DNA of 64,000 nucleotides from Hyphomicrobiales bacterium. Its GTDB lineage: Bacteria > Pseudomonadota > Alphaproteobacteria > Rhizobiales > Rhizobiaceae. Position 1 is the stretch's first letter. Every line of letters starts with the position of its first letter. Of this stretch, positions 54,468 to 63,820 are shown piece by piece. A program made the translations under genes and the position numbers. The notes beneath the pieces are model-generated. The model did not search any database. It was not told the origin of the DNA and saw nothing but the letters and a program-made list of their open reading frames with translations. The DNA lies in assembly GCA_900473805.1 (NCBI GenBank), contig UCMS01000008.1, positions 124,001-188,000 on the forward strand, given 5' to 3'.

Positions 54468-55346
54468 ATGAATATCATCATCGGATTTGTGATAACGATC
54501 GGCTGCGTCCTCGGCGGCTTCATGGCCATGGGTGGCCACCTCGACGTTCTCATCCAGCCTTTCGAGCTCATGATCATCGGCGGCGCAGGCGTCGGCGGCT
54601 TCATCATGGCGAACCCGATGAAGGTGATCAAGGATACCGGCAAGGCCGTCGGTGAAGCCTTCAAGCATTCAGTGCCGACCGAACGCGCCTATCTCGATGT
54701 TCTGGGTGTCCTCTATTCGCTGATGCGCGACCTTCGCACCAAGTCGCGCAACGAGATCGAAGCGCATATCGACAATCCCGAGGAATCCTCGATCTTCACG
54801 GCAGCGCCGAACCTCCTGAAGAACAAGGAACTGACCTCGTTCATCTGTGACTATGTGCGCCTGATCATCATCGGCAATGCCCGCAGCCATGAGATCGAAG
54901 CGCTGATGGATGAGGAAATCGACACCATCCTCTATGACAAGATGAAGCCCTACCACGCGATGACGGCCATGGGCGACAGCTTCCCGGCGATCGGTATCGT
55001 CGCGGCCGTTCTCGGGGTTATCAAGGCGATGAGCAAGATCAACGAGTCTCCGGAAGTTCTTGGCGGGCTCATCGGCGCCGCGCTCGTCGGCACCATGCTC
55101 GGCATCTTCCTGTCATACTGCCTCTGCAACCCGCTGATCGCCCAGATCAAGACCGTTCGTACCAAGCAACACCGCCTCTACATCATCGTGAAGCAGACAT
55201 TGCTCGCCTACATGAACGGCTCGGTTCCGCAGGTGGCTCTGGAATACGGCCGCAAGACGATCTCCTCTTATGAGCGTCCGTCCATCGACGCCGTCGAGCA
55301 GGAAATGATGAACCCCGGCGGCGGCGGTGAAAGCAAGGCAGCCTGA
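54468..55346 (+). CDS. motA: Flagellar stator protein MotA
   Basis: 292 residues with four membrane helices. [47 protein letters not shown] is at the N-terminus, the cytoplasmic loop follows, and [18 protein letters not shown] lies in helix 3. It forms the ion channel with MotB, encoded 17 kb away. It begins the plus-strand motA-fliM-fliN-fliG-flhB block and ends two bases before fliM. Confidence 0.96.
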   Translation: MNIIIGFVITIGCVLGGFMAMGGHLDVLIQPFELMIIGGAGVGGFIMANPMKVIKDTGKAVGEAFKHSVPTERAYLDVLGVLYSLMRDLRTKSRNEIEAHIDNPEESSIFTAAPNLLKNKELTSFICDYVRLIIIGNARSHEIEALMDEEIDTILYDKMKPYHAMTAMGDSFPAIGIVAAVLGVIKAMSKINESPEVLGGLIGAALVGTMLGIFLSYCLCNPLIAQIKTVRTKQHRLYIIVKQTLLAYMNGSVPQVALEYGRKTISSYERPSIDAVEQEMMNPGGGGESKAA

Positions 55347-55348
55347 CC

Positions 55349-56296
55349 ATGAGCGATACAAGCACTCAGACCCCTCCCGCCATGGATCGAGCACTTCTCG
55401 CCATGCTGACCGGCGGGCTCGGCGACGCCAAGTCCTTGCAGCGGCTGTGTGGCGAATTCGGCCAGCTCTACACCGAATTTCTGCCCGACGTGTTTCATAG
55501 CGAGACCGGGTTGACGATGCAGGTTCACTACAATGGCCACGAAAGCGGCCTGATGCTCGACCTCATTGCCGAGCTCGGGGACAATGTGGCCTTTTCCGAT
55601 GGACAGCTGCGGAACTGGTCGCCGAACTTCGTGTTGGCCTGCGGCAACAGCTTCATCATTACCCTGATGGAAAACCTGCTCGGCGCCCTGCCGGAGACGA
55701 TTCAGGAACCGATCGAACGGCCCCTGTCGCAGATCGAACTCGACCTTTCGGCGATGGTGTTTGACAAGATCGCCAATGTGCTGCGCTCGGGCGTCAATGC
55801 CGCCGGCGGTTTCGAACCGTTGCTGGAAAAGGCACACAACGCCGAAGACCGGGCAAAACCGGAAGAAGATCACGTCGACGAATATGCCGTGACGGTCAAG
55901 ATGGGCATTACGCTCGGCACCGTGACCTCGGAATTCTATCTCATCATCCCGCAGAAGGCCCTGCTGAAAACGATTGTGACGATCCCGAAGTCGAAGAACC
56001 AAGCCGGGCGCTCGCGCAAGGAGTGGCAGGAACAGATTGCCGAACAGGTGCGGCGTTCGCAGGTCACGCTCGAAGCGCGCGTGCGTCTCGAGTCGTTGAC
56101 GCTCGCCACGGTGTCACGCCTGGTCGCCGGCGATGTCATTGCCTTCCGTGACAAGGGTGACGTCATGGTCGACGTCAGCGCGAATGGAAAAGATCTCTAT
56201 CGTTGCGAATTCGGCCGTGCCGGCGACCGCTACACGGTCCGGGTGAAGGACAATGTGAGCAGTGAAGATGAAATTCTAAAACATTTGATGAGCTAG
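55349..56296 (+). CDS. fliM: Flagellar switch protein FliM
   Basis: 315 residues. The middle domain and C-terminal SpoA-like domain are present ([35 protein letters not shown]). The N-terminal CheY-binding peptide of enteric FliM (LSQAEIDALL-like) is not visible; the protein begins [30 protein letters not shown]. Rhizobial FliM is divergent. It transmits CheY signals to the rotor. Confidence 0.88.
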   Translation: MSDTSTQTPPAMDRALLAMLTGGLGDAKSLQRLCGEFGQLYTEFLPDVFHSETGLTMQVHYNGHESGLMLDLIAELGDNVAFSDGQLRNWSPNFVLACGNSFIITLMENLLGALPETIQEPIERPLSQIELDLSAMVFDKIANVLRSGVNAAGGFEPLLEKAHNAEDRAKPEEDHVDEYAVTVKMGITLGTVTSEFYLIIPQKALLKTIVTIPKSKNQAGRSRKEWQEQIAEQVRRSQVTLEARVRLESLTLATVSRLVAGDVIAFRDKGDVMVDVSANGKDLYRCEFGRAGDRYTVRVKDNVSSEDEILKHLMS

Positions 56297-56357
56297 GCAT
56301 TTATCGAGGCGAGCCGGAAGGCAGCTTGAGGCAAGTTTCAAGAGGAATAATGGGTCC

Positions 56358-57008
56358 ATGGCAACGAAAAAGACTCCACAGACGGATGCAGACGCACTGG
56401 CCATGCCAGGTGCGAGCGACAGCGACTTCGACCAGGCGGTCGATGACCTGCGCGGCGTCCTCAAGGCGGATGCAGATGGGGGCCTTCCGGACATAGGCTC
56501 CGACTTCGGCGATTTCGGCGGCGCGAGCGACGACAAGTCGGACCCGCTGGCGGCATTCGAATCCGACTTCGGCGGCGCTGCTGCGAGCACGGATTCGGGC
56601 TTCGGCATGAGCGATCTCGGCAGCGACATCGGCGGCGGAGACTTCGGTGGCGGAGATTTCGGCGGCGCTGATCTGGGCGGTTCCAGTAGCTTCGGCGGCG
56701 ACACGTCCTTTGGTGGGATGGGTGGCACCCAGCAGGAACCCGGCAGTGGCCTGACCGCCAATCTCGATCTGATCATGGATATCCCGATCGACGTCCAGAT
56801 CGTTCTGGGGTCGAGCCGGATGCAGGTTTCGGGTCTCATGAATCTTGAGGAGGGCGCCATCATCGCGCTCGACAAGAAGATCGGTGAACCCGTGGAGATC
56901 ATGGTGAACGGCCGGCGCATCGCGCGCGGCGAGATCACGGTTCTCGAAAACGACGATACGCGCTTTGGTGTTAAACTGATCGAAGTGATGGCGACCAAGA
57001 CATCCTGA
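56358..57008 (+). CDS. fliN: Flagellar switch protein FliN with glycine-rich N-terminal extension
   Basis: 216 residues, longer than enteric FliN (137). Residues about 40-130 form a low-complexity Gly/Asp/Phe region with repeats such as [17 protein letters not shown]. The C-terminal SpoA domain ([39 protein letters not shown]) is standard. It forms the C ring with FliM and FliG. The acidic glycine-rich arm may be a flexible binding segment. It starts 62 bases after the fliM stop. Confidence 0.94.
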   Translation: MATKKTPQTDADALAMPGASDSDFDQAVDDLRGVLKADADGGLPDIGSDFGDFGGASDDKSDPLAAFESDFGGAAASTDSGFGMSDLGSDIGGGDFGGGDFGGADLGGSSSFGGDTSFGGMGGTQQEPGSGLTANLDLIMDIPIDVQIVLGSSRMQVSGLMNLEEGAIIALDKKIGEPVEIMVNGRRIARGEITVLENDDTRFGVKLIEVMATKTS

Positions 57009-57036
57009 CCCATGACGGGCCAGAGAGGGCAAGACC

Positions 57037-58074
57037 ATGATGGACTTTGACGATTTTGGCGGCCCCTTAACCGGTAAACCGCTTTCCCAGGCCGACAAGG
57101 CAGCCGCCGTGCTGCTGGCCATGGGGAAGGGTGTTGCCGGAAAGCTGCTCAAATATTTCACTCAGGCCGAATTGCAGACGATCATCGCGTCTGCCCAGAC
57201 GCTGCGCACGATTCCGCCGGATGAACTGACCGAACTCGTCAACGAGTTCGAGGACCTGTTCACCGAGGGCGCCGGCCTGATGGACAATGCCAAAGCCATC
57301 GAAAGCATTCTCGAGGAAGGCCTGACACCGGAAGAGGTTGACGGATTGCTCGGACGCCGTACCGCGTTCCAGGCCTATGAGGCATCGATCTGGGATCGTC
57401 TGCAGGATGCGGACCCCGATTTCATCGCCAAGTTCCTGATGCGCGAGCACCCGCAGACGGTGGCCTATATCCTCTCGATGCTGCCCTCCTCCTTTGGCGC
57501 CAAGGTTCTGCTGAAGCTGCCGGAAAGCCGGCGGGCAGACATCATGAACCGCACCGTAAACCTGAAGAACGTGAGCCCGAAGGCCGCCCAGATCATCGAG
57601 AACCGGGTTCATGACCTGATCGCCGAGATCGAGGCCGAGAAGAATTCGACCGGTTCGGCAAAGGTCGCCGAACTGATGAACGAACTCGACAAGCCGGAAG
57701 TCGATACCCTGCTGCAGTCGCTCGAATCGATCAGCAAGGACTCGGTCAACAAGGTGCGGCCGAAGATCTTCCTGTTCGAAGACTTGCTTGCCATGCCGCA
57801 GCGCAGCCGCGTCCTGTTGCTCAACGACATCTCCGGCGACATTCTGACCATGGCGCTGCGAGGCGCCAATGCCGAGATCAAGGAATGCGTGCTGGCATCC
57901 ATCAGTCCGCGTTCACGCCGCATGATCGAATCGGATCTGCAATCCGGCACGACGGGCATCAATCCGCGGGAAATCGCGATTGCCCGCCGCGCCGTTGCGC
58001 AGGAAGCGATCCGCCTTGCCAATGCGGGTCAGATCCAGCTCAAGGATACCGAAGGCGACAGCCAGGCGGCCTGA
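57037..58074 (+). CDS. fliG: Flagellar motor switch protein FliG
   Basis: 345 residues. Segments include SQADKAAAVLLAMGKGVAGKLLKYFTQAEL, the middle REHPQTVAYILSMLPSSFGAKVLLKLPESRRADIM and the C-terminal torque helix region DILTMALRGANAEIKECVLASISPRSRRMIESDL. It couples stator to rotor. It follows fliN by 28 bases and is followed by a strong hairpin before flhB. Confidence 0.96.
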   Translation: MMDFDDFGGPLTGKPLSQADKAAAVLLAMGKGVAGKLLKYFTQAELQTIIASAQTLRTIPPDELTELVNEFEDLFTEGAGLMDNAKAIESILEEGLTPEEVDGLLGRRTAFQAYEASIWDRLQDADPDFIAKFLMREHPQTVAYILSMLPSSFGAKVLLKLPESRRADIMNRTVNLKNVSPKAAQIIENRVHDLIAEIEAEKNSTGSAKVAELMNELDKPEVDTLLQSLESISKDSVNKVRPKIFLFEDLLAMPQRSRVLLLNDISGDILTMALRGANAEIKECVLASISPRSRRMIESDLQSGTTGINPREIAIARRAVAQEAIRLANAGQIQLKDTEGDSQAA

Positions 58075-58107
58075 GCCCCAGGCTCTGTTGAAAACCACGA
58101 GGATCCG

Positions 58108-58140
58108 CCGCCCGCCGATTGAACCCCGATCGGCGGGCGG
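58108..58140 (+). terminator. Hairpin between fliG and flhB
   Basis: CCGCCCGCCGAT and ATCGGCGGGCGG form a perfect 12-pair stem with a nine-base loop, 33 bases past the fliG stop. The following TTACGTTT is a poor T tract. It may partly terminate or stabilise the mRNA. Confidence 0.55.
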
Positions 58141-58255
58141 TTACGTTTGCTGAGGCGCTCCGAACGATCGCCGGCCGGCGCGCCGCAAACGCGGCCGACT
58201 TGATCTTTCAGGGCGCATGGAATCGCCCGGCAAGCCCCCGGGGATGGCGTCGATC

Positions 58256-59335
58256 ATGGCCGACGAAGACGACGACAGCAAAACAGAAGACCCGACAGAG
58301 AAAAAGATGCGCGACGCGCGGGAGAAGGGCAACGTGCCCTCTTCGCGCGAACTGCCGATCTTCGCCACTGCCCTCGCCTTCTATTTCTACGCCGTCTTCT
58401 TCCTGCCCGGTGGCATCACCCGCATGAGCGAGACGCTCAAGGATATTTTCGAGCAACCGGACCAGTGGCGAATCGGCACGGCGGTCGATGTCGTGTCTCT
58501 GTTCACGCACCTGGCGTGGGAGATCGGCGCCTTGCTCGCACCGCTGCTGATCATGCTCATCATGCTCGGCGTGGCCTCGAACGTCGCACAGCATCTTCCC
58601 GAGTTCATCCTGGAGCGAATCACGCCCCAGGTGAGCCGCATCTCGCTCTTCAAGGGGTGGCAACGTCTGTTCAGCGCTCAGGGCATGGTGGAGTTTGCCA
58701 AGTCCGTCTTCAAGATCGTCGTCGTCTCGGTGATCATGGTCTTTGCACTCAAGGGGGAGTATTTCGGCGTCATCGACGCGATGTTTTCCGATCCGCAGGT
58801 CATCTTCGTGAAATTCGCGACCATCATGCAGAAAATGATGATGGTGATTCTTCTGGCGACTGCGCTGCTGTCGGCCGTCGACGTCTTCTGGACCCGGCAC
58901 CACTGGTACGAACAGCTGCGAATGACGAAACAGGAGATCAAGGACGAGTACAAGCAGTCCCAGGGTGACCCGGTGGTCAAGGCACGCCAGAGGTCGATCG
59001 CCAGGGACCGGGCGCGAAAACGCATGATGTCGAACGTTCCCCGCGCCACGCTCGTGATCACCAATCCCACCCACTTTGCGGTGGCGCTGCGCTATGTGCG
59101 TGAGGAAAACGAGGCGCCCGTGGTGGTCGCCAAGGGCCAGGATATCGTTGCCCTGCGCATCCGCGAAATCGCCCGGGAGAACGATATCCCCATTTTTGAG
59201 GACCCGCCGCTTGCCCGCTCCATGTTTGCGCAAGTCTCGGTCGATAGCGTCATACCGTCGATATTTTATAAGGCCGTCGCTGAACTCGTGCACCGAGTCT
59301 ATGCGTCCAAGGCCCCCAAAAGACGGATACGCTAG
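58256..59335 (+). CDS. flhB: Flagellar export switch protein FlhB
   Basis: 359 residues from ATG 58256; ATG 58217 would add 13 atypical residues. N-terminal [28 protein letters not shown], four membrane helices and the self-cleaving NPTH at about 270-273 ([14 protein letters not shown]) are all present. It switches substrate specificity when the hook is complete, together with FliK. It follows the fliG hairpin. Confidence 0.95.
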   Translation: MADEDDDSKTEDPTEKKMRDAREKGNVPSSRELPIFATALAFYFYAVFFLPGGITRMSETLKDIFEQPDQWRIGTAVDVVSLFTHLAWEIGALLAPLLIMLIMLGVASNVAQHLPEFILERITPQVSRISLFKGWQRLFSAQGMVEFAKSVFKIVVVSVIMVFALKGEYFGVIDAMFSDPQVIFVKFATIMQKMMMVILLATALLSAVDVFWTRHHWYEQLRMTKQEIKDEYKQSQGDPVVKARQRSIARDRARKRMMSNVPRATLVITNPTHFAVALRYVREENEAPVVVAKGQDIVALRIREIARENDIPIFEDPPLARSMFAQVSVDSVIPSIFYKAVAELVHRVYASKAPKRRIR

Positions 59336-59340
59336 CCACG

Positions 59341-59781
59341 ATGAAGAAATGCTCCTTTACCAACCAGCGTGAACGCATCGTGGCAGAGGCGATCAGCCCC
59401 GTGGCGAGCGAATTGCGCCTTCTCGATGCTGCCGACCTTATTTCACTTCTGCGTTTTGAACTTTACGGAAACCTGTCCGATCTCGTCTCGTCGGCCGCCG
59501 AACTTTATTTCCATCCCGGCACCATCGTCTTCGGTGCCGGCGGCGACTATCGGCTGGAATGGGGCGGGCCCCCGGAGGTGGTGCTCGATCTTGAGATCAA
59601 GCCGCGCGGCATCACGATCTACTCGCAGTTGACCCTGACCGAGGAACACGCTGCCATCGATATCAAGCATATCGCGTTTCACGAAACGTCCGGCGATCCG
59701 GACAGCAATACGCGCATTCTGGAAGAGCGGCTGAAGGAAGCGCGCTTCGTCAAGGGACAGGCATCCCCGCTTTACGGATGA
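59341..59781 (+). CDS. Conserved protein of the rhizobial flagellar cluster, function unknown
   Basis: 146 residues, soluble, with mixed helix and strand (LLDAADLISLLRFELYGNLSDLVSSAAELYF, then VVLDLEIKPRGITIYSQLTL). No membrane segment or known motif is visible. It starts six bases after flhB and is convergent with visR. The position is occupied by an unnamed gene in the S. meliloti cluster. Its role is unknown, and a motility link is inferred from its place in the operon only. Confidence 0.7.
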   Translation: MKKCSFTNQRERIVAEAISPVASELRLLDAADLISLLRFELYGNLSDLVSSAAELYFHPGTIVFGAGGDYRLEWGGPPEVVLDLEIKPRGITIYSQLTLTEEHAAIDIKHIAFHETSGDPDSNTRILEERLKEARFVKGQASPLYG

Positions 59782-59787
59782 GGGTAA

Positions 59788-60537
59788 TCAGGTGATGTAG
59801 CCAAGGCGGATTGCCTTGGCGATCGCCTGAATCCGGTTCACCGAGTCGAGCTTGATCGTCGCCGAGCCAAGATAGGCGTTGACCGTGTGAACCGAGAGGT
59901 TCAGGCGCTCGGCGATTTCTTCGCTGATCCGACCATCGCCCGCGAGTTGCAGACAGGCAATCTCACGTTCGCTCAGCGTCTCCGAGGGCGTCGCCCGCCT
60001 CTCGTCGAGAGAGAGAATATCCGTCATCACCTTATAGCAGCGACTATGAACCGCGAGGATGAGGTCGCCGGGGAGATCCGCGCCTCCGATGGTCGGGAAG
60101 ACGACGTAGCCATTGCCGACAGCCCCCAGGCGAACCGGGAAGGCGATACCCGAATAGGGCAGCAGGCGGGCCTCCAGTTGATGCACGAAGGGCGTGAAGT
60201 CAGATGCATCGAGAAAACTGGTCTTCTCTTCCGCGCTCCACAAGATCGGCTGCGTGGACACTTCGATGTGTGCCAGAAGCGTCTCGCCATAGGCCGAAAT
60301 GAAGGCATCCCTGCCGCTGGCCAAACCTGGGCTCCAGTTTTCGAACTCCGGGTCCAGACGACGCTTGTGCGGAAGATTGGCACCGGCGATACGAAACGCC
60401 GCGAACCCACGCGCATTCAGGGAACGTTGCAGCGAAACGAGTTTGGGAAATATATCGGATCGCGACGTGACCGGCCGCTGGCCCGACCAGGTGGCATCTT
60501 CGAGAAGTGACCCACCCGGCCTTGTGCTATTGGCCAT
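59788..60537 (-). CDS. visR: LuxR-type motility regulator VisR
   Basis: 249 residues from ATG 60537 (GGAGG five bases upstream). The C-terminal LuxR/FixJ helix-turn-helix reads LSEREIACLQLAGDGRISEEIAERLNLSVHTVNAYLGSATIKL. The N-terminal region is a ligand-type domain of unknown specificity. VisN and VisR together form the master activator of flagellar and chemotaxis genes in S. meliloti. It begins 10 bases after the visN stop, so the two are co-transcribed. Confidence 0.93.
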   Translation of the reverse strand: MANSTRPGGSLLEDATWSGQRPVTSRSDIFPKLVSLQRSLNARGFAAFRIAGANLPHKRRLDPEFENWSPGLASGRDAFISAYGETLLAHIEVSTQPILWSAEEKTSFLDASDFTPFVHQLEARLLPYSGIAFPVRLGAVGNGYVVFPTIGGADLPGDLILAVHSRCYKVMTDILSLDERRATPSETLSEREIACLQLAGDGRISEEIAERLNLSVHTVNAYLGSATIKLDSVNRIQAIAKAIRLGYIT

Positions 60538-60547
60538 TCCGCCTCCC

Positions 60548-61294
60548 CTAGACGAGATTGTTTCGGACCGCATAGGCAATGGCCTCCGACCTGGTCTTCG
60601 TCGCTGTCTTGCGCATCACACTTGTGATGTAGTTGTTGATCGTGTTGCGGGAGATCCCCAGGATGGTGGCGATCTCGTCGCTGGTCTTGCCCTCGGCGAT
60701 CCAGAACAGGCATTCCAGTTCACGGTCGGTCAGTTCGAAATCCCGCTCGCTCTTCTGGCCTTTGGTCGTTGACAGGCTGACCGCATAACCGGCCAACAGG
60801 CCGACTTCACGCAACCGCTCCGGTGACAGCACGAAGTCCTGAGGGAAAAGCAGCATCAGCGCCAGTCGCGTGCGCCCGACATTCAGGGTGATCGAGCAGT
60901 ACTGGCGGCTGAGGCCGATCGGCACATAGACGTCTTCAGGCAGGATATTGTATTTCGGCTGCAGGACCGACAGGCATTTCTCAAGTTCGGTCGACTGCGA
61001 GTAACTGGTCGCCAATTCGCTTTCCAGACGGCGCACCATGTCGAACGGCCAGTCGGCCGCCACGACGAAATCGAGCCCCTCTTCCTGCACCAGATCGTAG
61101 CGCGCCAGCAGATAGTGGGACGATCCGACATACTGGCACAAGAGCCGCAGGCAATGTGCGATGTCGCCGGCGATGGCGGGCGAGGCAAGCTTGCGGATCA
61201 GGGTGTCCTTCGAGGTCGAGCTTTGCGCCGACACACCGGAATCGACCGCATGCGCCAGTCCTTCCGCTTGCCCCGTCGTCAGCTCGGCATCCAT
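60548..61294 (-). CDS. visN: LuxR-type motility regulator VisN
   Basis: 248 residues from ATG 61294 with AGGG upstream. The N-terminal domain has Cys residues (HCLRLLCQYVGSSHYLL). The C-terminal helix-turn-helix is LTDRELECLFWIAEGKTSDEIATILGISRNTINNYITSVMRKT. Together with VisR it should start the motility cascade, including rem. The region upstream is 277 bases and holds nested inverted repeats. Confidence 0.93.
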   Translation of the reverse strand: MDAELTTGQAEGLAHAVDSGVSAQSSTSKDTLIRKLASPAIAGDIAHCLRLLCQYVGSSHYLLARYDLVQEEGLDFVVAADWPFDMVRRLESELATSYSQSTELEKCLSVLQPKYNILPEDVYVPIGLSRQYCSITLNVGRTRLALMLLFPQDFVLSPERLREVGLLAGYAVSLSTTKGQKSERDFELTDRELECLFWIAEGKTSDEIATILGISRNTINNYITSVMRKTATKTRSEAIAYAVRNNLV

Positions 61295-61571
61295 CTGCCC
61301 TGTCCCCTCGATGTCATTGCCGCTCGGACGGCCCGCCTGCTGCCCGAATCATTTCCTGCCGACTCAACGACAGATCCGCCTACATCGTAACGAATCATGT
61401 TCATTCTAAAATATAAAGTGGCAAAGGTCACAAGTAGATCCGGTATTGCGGAGCTGGACCGAGAATGCGCCAGCACGCCCCGCAATTCAATAGACACCAC
61501 TTTGCACATAAAGGAAAACCGCGCCTTGCGGGCGCGGTTCGTATCGGTCTGATGATCTATTCCTCTTGCGG
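61295..61571 (-). promoter_or_regulatory. visN upstream region
   Basis: 277 bases without a gene. They hold the fliF terminator (61515-61540) and nested inverted repeats at 61445-61486: ATTGCGG/CCGCAAT outside and GCTGG/CCAGC inside. An AT-rich stretch near 61398-61425 could be the visN promoter. No regulator is assigned. Confidence 0.5.
61515..61540 (-). terminator. Terminator after fliF
   Basis: AACCGCGCC and GGCGCGGTT form a perfect nine-pair stem with a five-base loop, followed on the minus strand by TT and a pyrimidine-rich stretch. It separates fliF from visNR. Confidence 0.8.
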
Positions 61572-63263
61572 TCAGGCTGCGTTTTCCACAGCCCATTTGC
61601 GCAGGATCTTGGCGGCACGCTCCTCGGAGATCTCCACCATCCGCGACAGGCGGCGCTCCGGACCTTCCTTGACCCGGCGGTTGAAGCCGCCATTGGGGTC
61701 GTCGTCCATGGACAGAAGATCGTCGGTGGAGTCGAAGCCGAAGTCGGAACCGAAGCCATCCATGAGGCCGCCGGCACTGCCGCCGCCGATGGCCGGCGAG
61801 AAGTCGGGCAGCTCCAGACCGGCCGCCTGCTCGCCGACGCCGCCGGCAAGGGCCGCATCCGCACCGCCACCAGCCGAGCGGATCATCGGACGGATACCCA
61901 TCCAGACAATCAGGAAGGCGACGGCGACGAAGGCCAGGGAGTTGATGATGCCACCGAGATTGCGGCTGAGGATTTCCATGACGCCGGGCCCAGTGGCCGA
62001 TTCTTCGAGAAGCTGGTTCTCGAGGAAGTCCATCGCGGTCAGCGTGACGACGTCGCCACGCGCCGGATCGAGGCCCGATGCGGAGCTGACAATCTTCTGC
62101 ATTTCGGCAAGGTAGGCGTCGATCTTCGCCTGATCTACCGGTTCGCCGACCATCTTGGCGATGCGACCGCGGTTGACAACAACCGCCACGGACAGCTTCT
62201 CGACCACATAGCTGTTCTTGACGGTGGCAACCGTCTTGCTGTTGATCTCGTAGTTGGTCTGCTCTTCCTTCTTGTCCTGCTCGTCGGAGGACTCAGGACC
62301 ACCGCCTCCGGACTCAGGCGCGGCCTGCGGAATGTTCTGCTCGACGGTGGCCGCGGTATCGGACTGGCGCTGCAGCGATTTCTGCGCCTCTTTGGTCACC
62401 CGGACGGAGCGTTCGACGCGCGATTCCGGATCGTAGATCGTCTCCTGGATCTGCTGGCTGTCGGTGTTGATCTGTGCGGTAACACTGGAACGGAAATTGT
62501 CCATGCCAAGGAAAGGCGCGAGCGCCTTGTCGATATTGGTTTCGATTTCCCGCTGGACGTTTTGAACGACACCGAGAGAGCGTGCGGCTTCACCACCCGT
62601 CTCGTCGCCGGCCGCGAGAAGCTGACCGGTGGAATCGAGAATCGTCACGTCCTCGACATTGAGGCCCGGGACGGAGGAGGCGACGAGTTGCCGGATCGAG
62701 CTGGCGGCCTTGCGACCCGCGTCAGAGGATGCGCGGATCATGACCGAGGCCGTCGGCTTCTGTTCGCCACGACGGAAATTTCCAACGTCCGGCATGACGA
62801 TGTGCACACGGGCAGCCGCAATACCAGCGATCTGCTGGATGGTGCGTGCGACTTCACCCTCCAGAGCGCGGACGCGGGTCACTTCCTGCATGAACGACGT
62901 CAGGCCGAGCGAGCCGACGTTGTCGAAGAGCTCATAGCCGGCATTGGCGCTGTTCGGCAGCCCACGCTCGGCGAGCAGAAGACGCGCCTTGCCCGTCATG
63001 CCAGCGCGCACCATCACGCTTGCGCCGTCGCTGCCTGTTTCGAAATCGATGCCTGCTTCGGCCAGAGCGATGCTAATCTGGTTGAGATCGACCGGTTCCA
63101 GGCCGACATAGAGCGTTTCAAAGGAGGGTTTGTTGACGTAGAGAGCGCCGGCAATGATGATTGCGAAGGAAACGAGCGTGACACCGGCCATGGCCAAGAG
63201 CTTCGCCTGACCCATCGCCGCAAAGTTTTTTGATATCTGAACTAATTGATTTAACAGATTCAT
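61572..63263 (-). CDS. fliF: MS-ring protein FliF
   Basis: 563 residues from ATG 63263 (MNLLNQLVQISKNFAAMG). ATG further upstream in frame gives an unlikely N-terminus. Two membrane helices are seen (LLAMAGVTLVSFAIIIAGALYV and LAFVAVAFLIVWMGI). The ring-building motif region YVGLEPVDLNQISIALAEAGIDFE follows the first. The C-terminus (ISEERAAKILRKWAVENAA) is the FliG-binding tail. It has a palindrome in its upstream region and is separated from cheT by a terminator-like hairpin. Confidence 0.95.
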   Translation of the reverse strand: MNLLNQLVQISKNFAAMGQAKLLAMAGVTLVSFAIIIAGALYVNKPSFETLYVGLEPVDLNQISIALAEAGIDFETGSDGASVMVRAGMTGKARLLLAERGLPNSANAGYELFDNVGSLGLTSFMQEVTRVRALEGEVARTIQQIAGIAAARVHIVMPDVGNFRRGEQKPTASVMIRASSDAGRKAASSIRQLVASSVPGLNVEDVTILDSTGQLLAAGDETGGEAARSLGVVQNVQREIETNIDKALAPFLGMDNFRSSVTAQINTDSQQIQETIYDPESRVERSVRVTKEAQKSLQRQSDTAATVEQNIPQAAPESGGGGPESSDEQDKKEEQTNYEINSKTVATVKNSYVVEKLSVAVVVNRGRIAKMVGEPVDQAKIDAYLAEMQKIVSSASGLDPARGDVVTLTAMDFLENQLLEESATGPGVMEILSRNLGGIINSLAFVAVAFLIVWMGIRPMIRSAGGGADAALAGGVGEQAAGLELPDFSPAIGGGSAGGLMDGFGSDFGFDSTDDLLSMDDDPNGGFNRRVKEGPERRLSRMVEISEERAAKILRKWAVENAA

Positions 63264-63325
63264 TCTGTCTCGCACCATCAACATGAAAGGTCTGGGCGCT
63301 CTAGCCCTTGGCGAGACAATAGGAA

Positions 63326-63349
63326 GCGAAACTTGTGCGAACGTTTCGC
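63326..63349. promoter_or_regulatory. Inverted repeat upstream of fliF
   Basis: GCGAAAC and GTTTCGC form perfect seven-base arms around ten bases, 63-86 bases before the fliF ATG. It is a candidate operator for VisNR or another flagellar regulator. Assignment is inference. Confidence 0.4.
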
Positions 63350-63356
63350 GGGGTGG

Positions 63357-63378
63357 AAAAGCCGAATTCATTTCGGCT
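63357..63378 (-). terminator. Terminator between cheT and fliF
   Basis: AGCCGAA and TTCGGCT form a perfect seven-pair stem with a five-base loop, followed on the minus strand by TTT and CC. It lies 40 bases past the cheT stop and would end the chemotaxis operon. Confidence 0.65.
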
Positions 63379-63417
63379 GTTCAGGCATGTAAGGCTCCGC
63401 CGTCCGTTACCGGACAA

Positions 63418-63807
63418 TCAGAAAAAGTCGAAATCACCGGCCGCCTTGACCAGGGGCTGAGAATGGCCGTGACGCAAGCCGGCGCCCAGCGCCTTCTGCA
63501 TGTCGGCGAGCTTCACGAGGCTGAGCGCCGTTGTCATGTCGATCATCCAGTCGGCCGGAATGGTGCCGGTGATGGTGTCGATGAACTCCGCAAGTCCACG
63601 CGTCTTCTGAACGGCGAGGTCGATGCCTTGAAGGACCTTCAGGCTGTCCGGAGACGACAGGATGTTCGGACCGCCGAGTTCCAACAGCTGCGGTTCGACG
63701 CGTTCGATCAGATAAGCCACGTCGTGCAGCTCGCTGACGATGCGCATGAGGATTTCTGGCAGTTCTTCCTGGAAGCCCTGATTGTCCGCTTTGTTTTCGT
63801 TTTGCAT
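63418..63807 (-). CDS. cheT: Chemotaxis protein CheT
   Basis: 129 residues from ATG 63807. Helical segments read ELPEILMRIVSELHDVAYLIERVEPQLLELGGPNILSS and ALSLVKLADMQKALGAGLRHG, ending DFDFF. It is the last gene of the rhizobial che operon, directly after cheD. Some fit to a helical dimer-like fold (FDTITGTIPADW) suggests a phosphatase or signalling partner, but its biochemical role is not established here. Confidence 0.85.
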   Translation of the reverse strand: MQNENKADNQGFQEELPEILMRIVSELHDVAYLIERVEPQLLELGGPNILSSPDSLKVLQGIDLAVQKTRGLAEFIDTITGTIPADWMIDMTTALSLVKLADMQKALGAGLRHGHSQPLVKAAGDFDFF

Positions 63808-63820
63808 CCGATTTCCAGTA

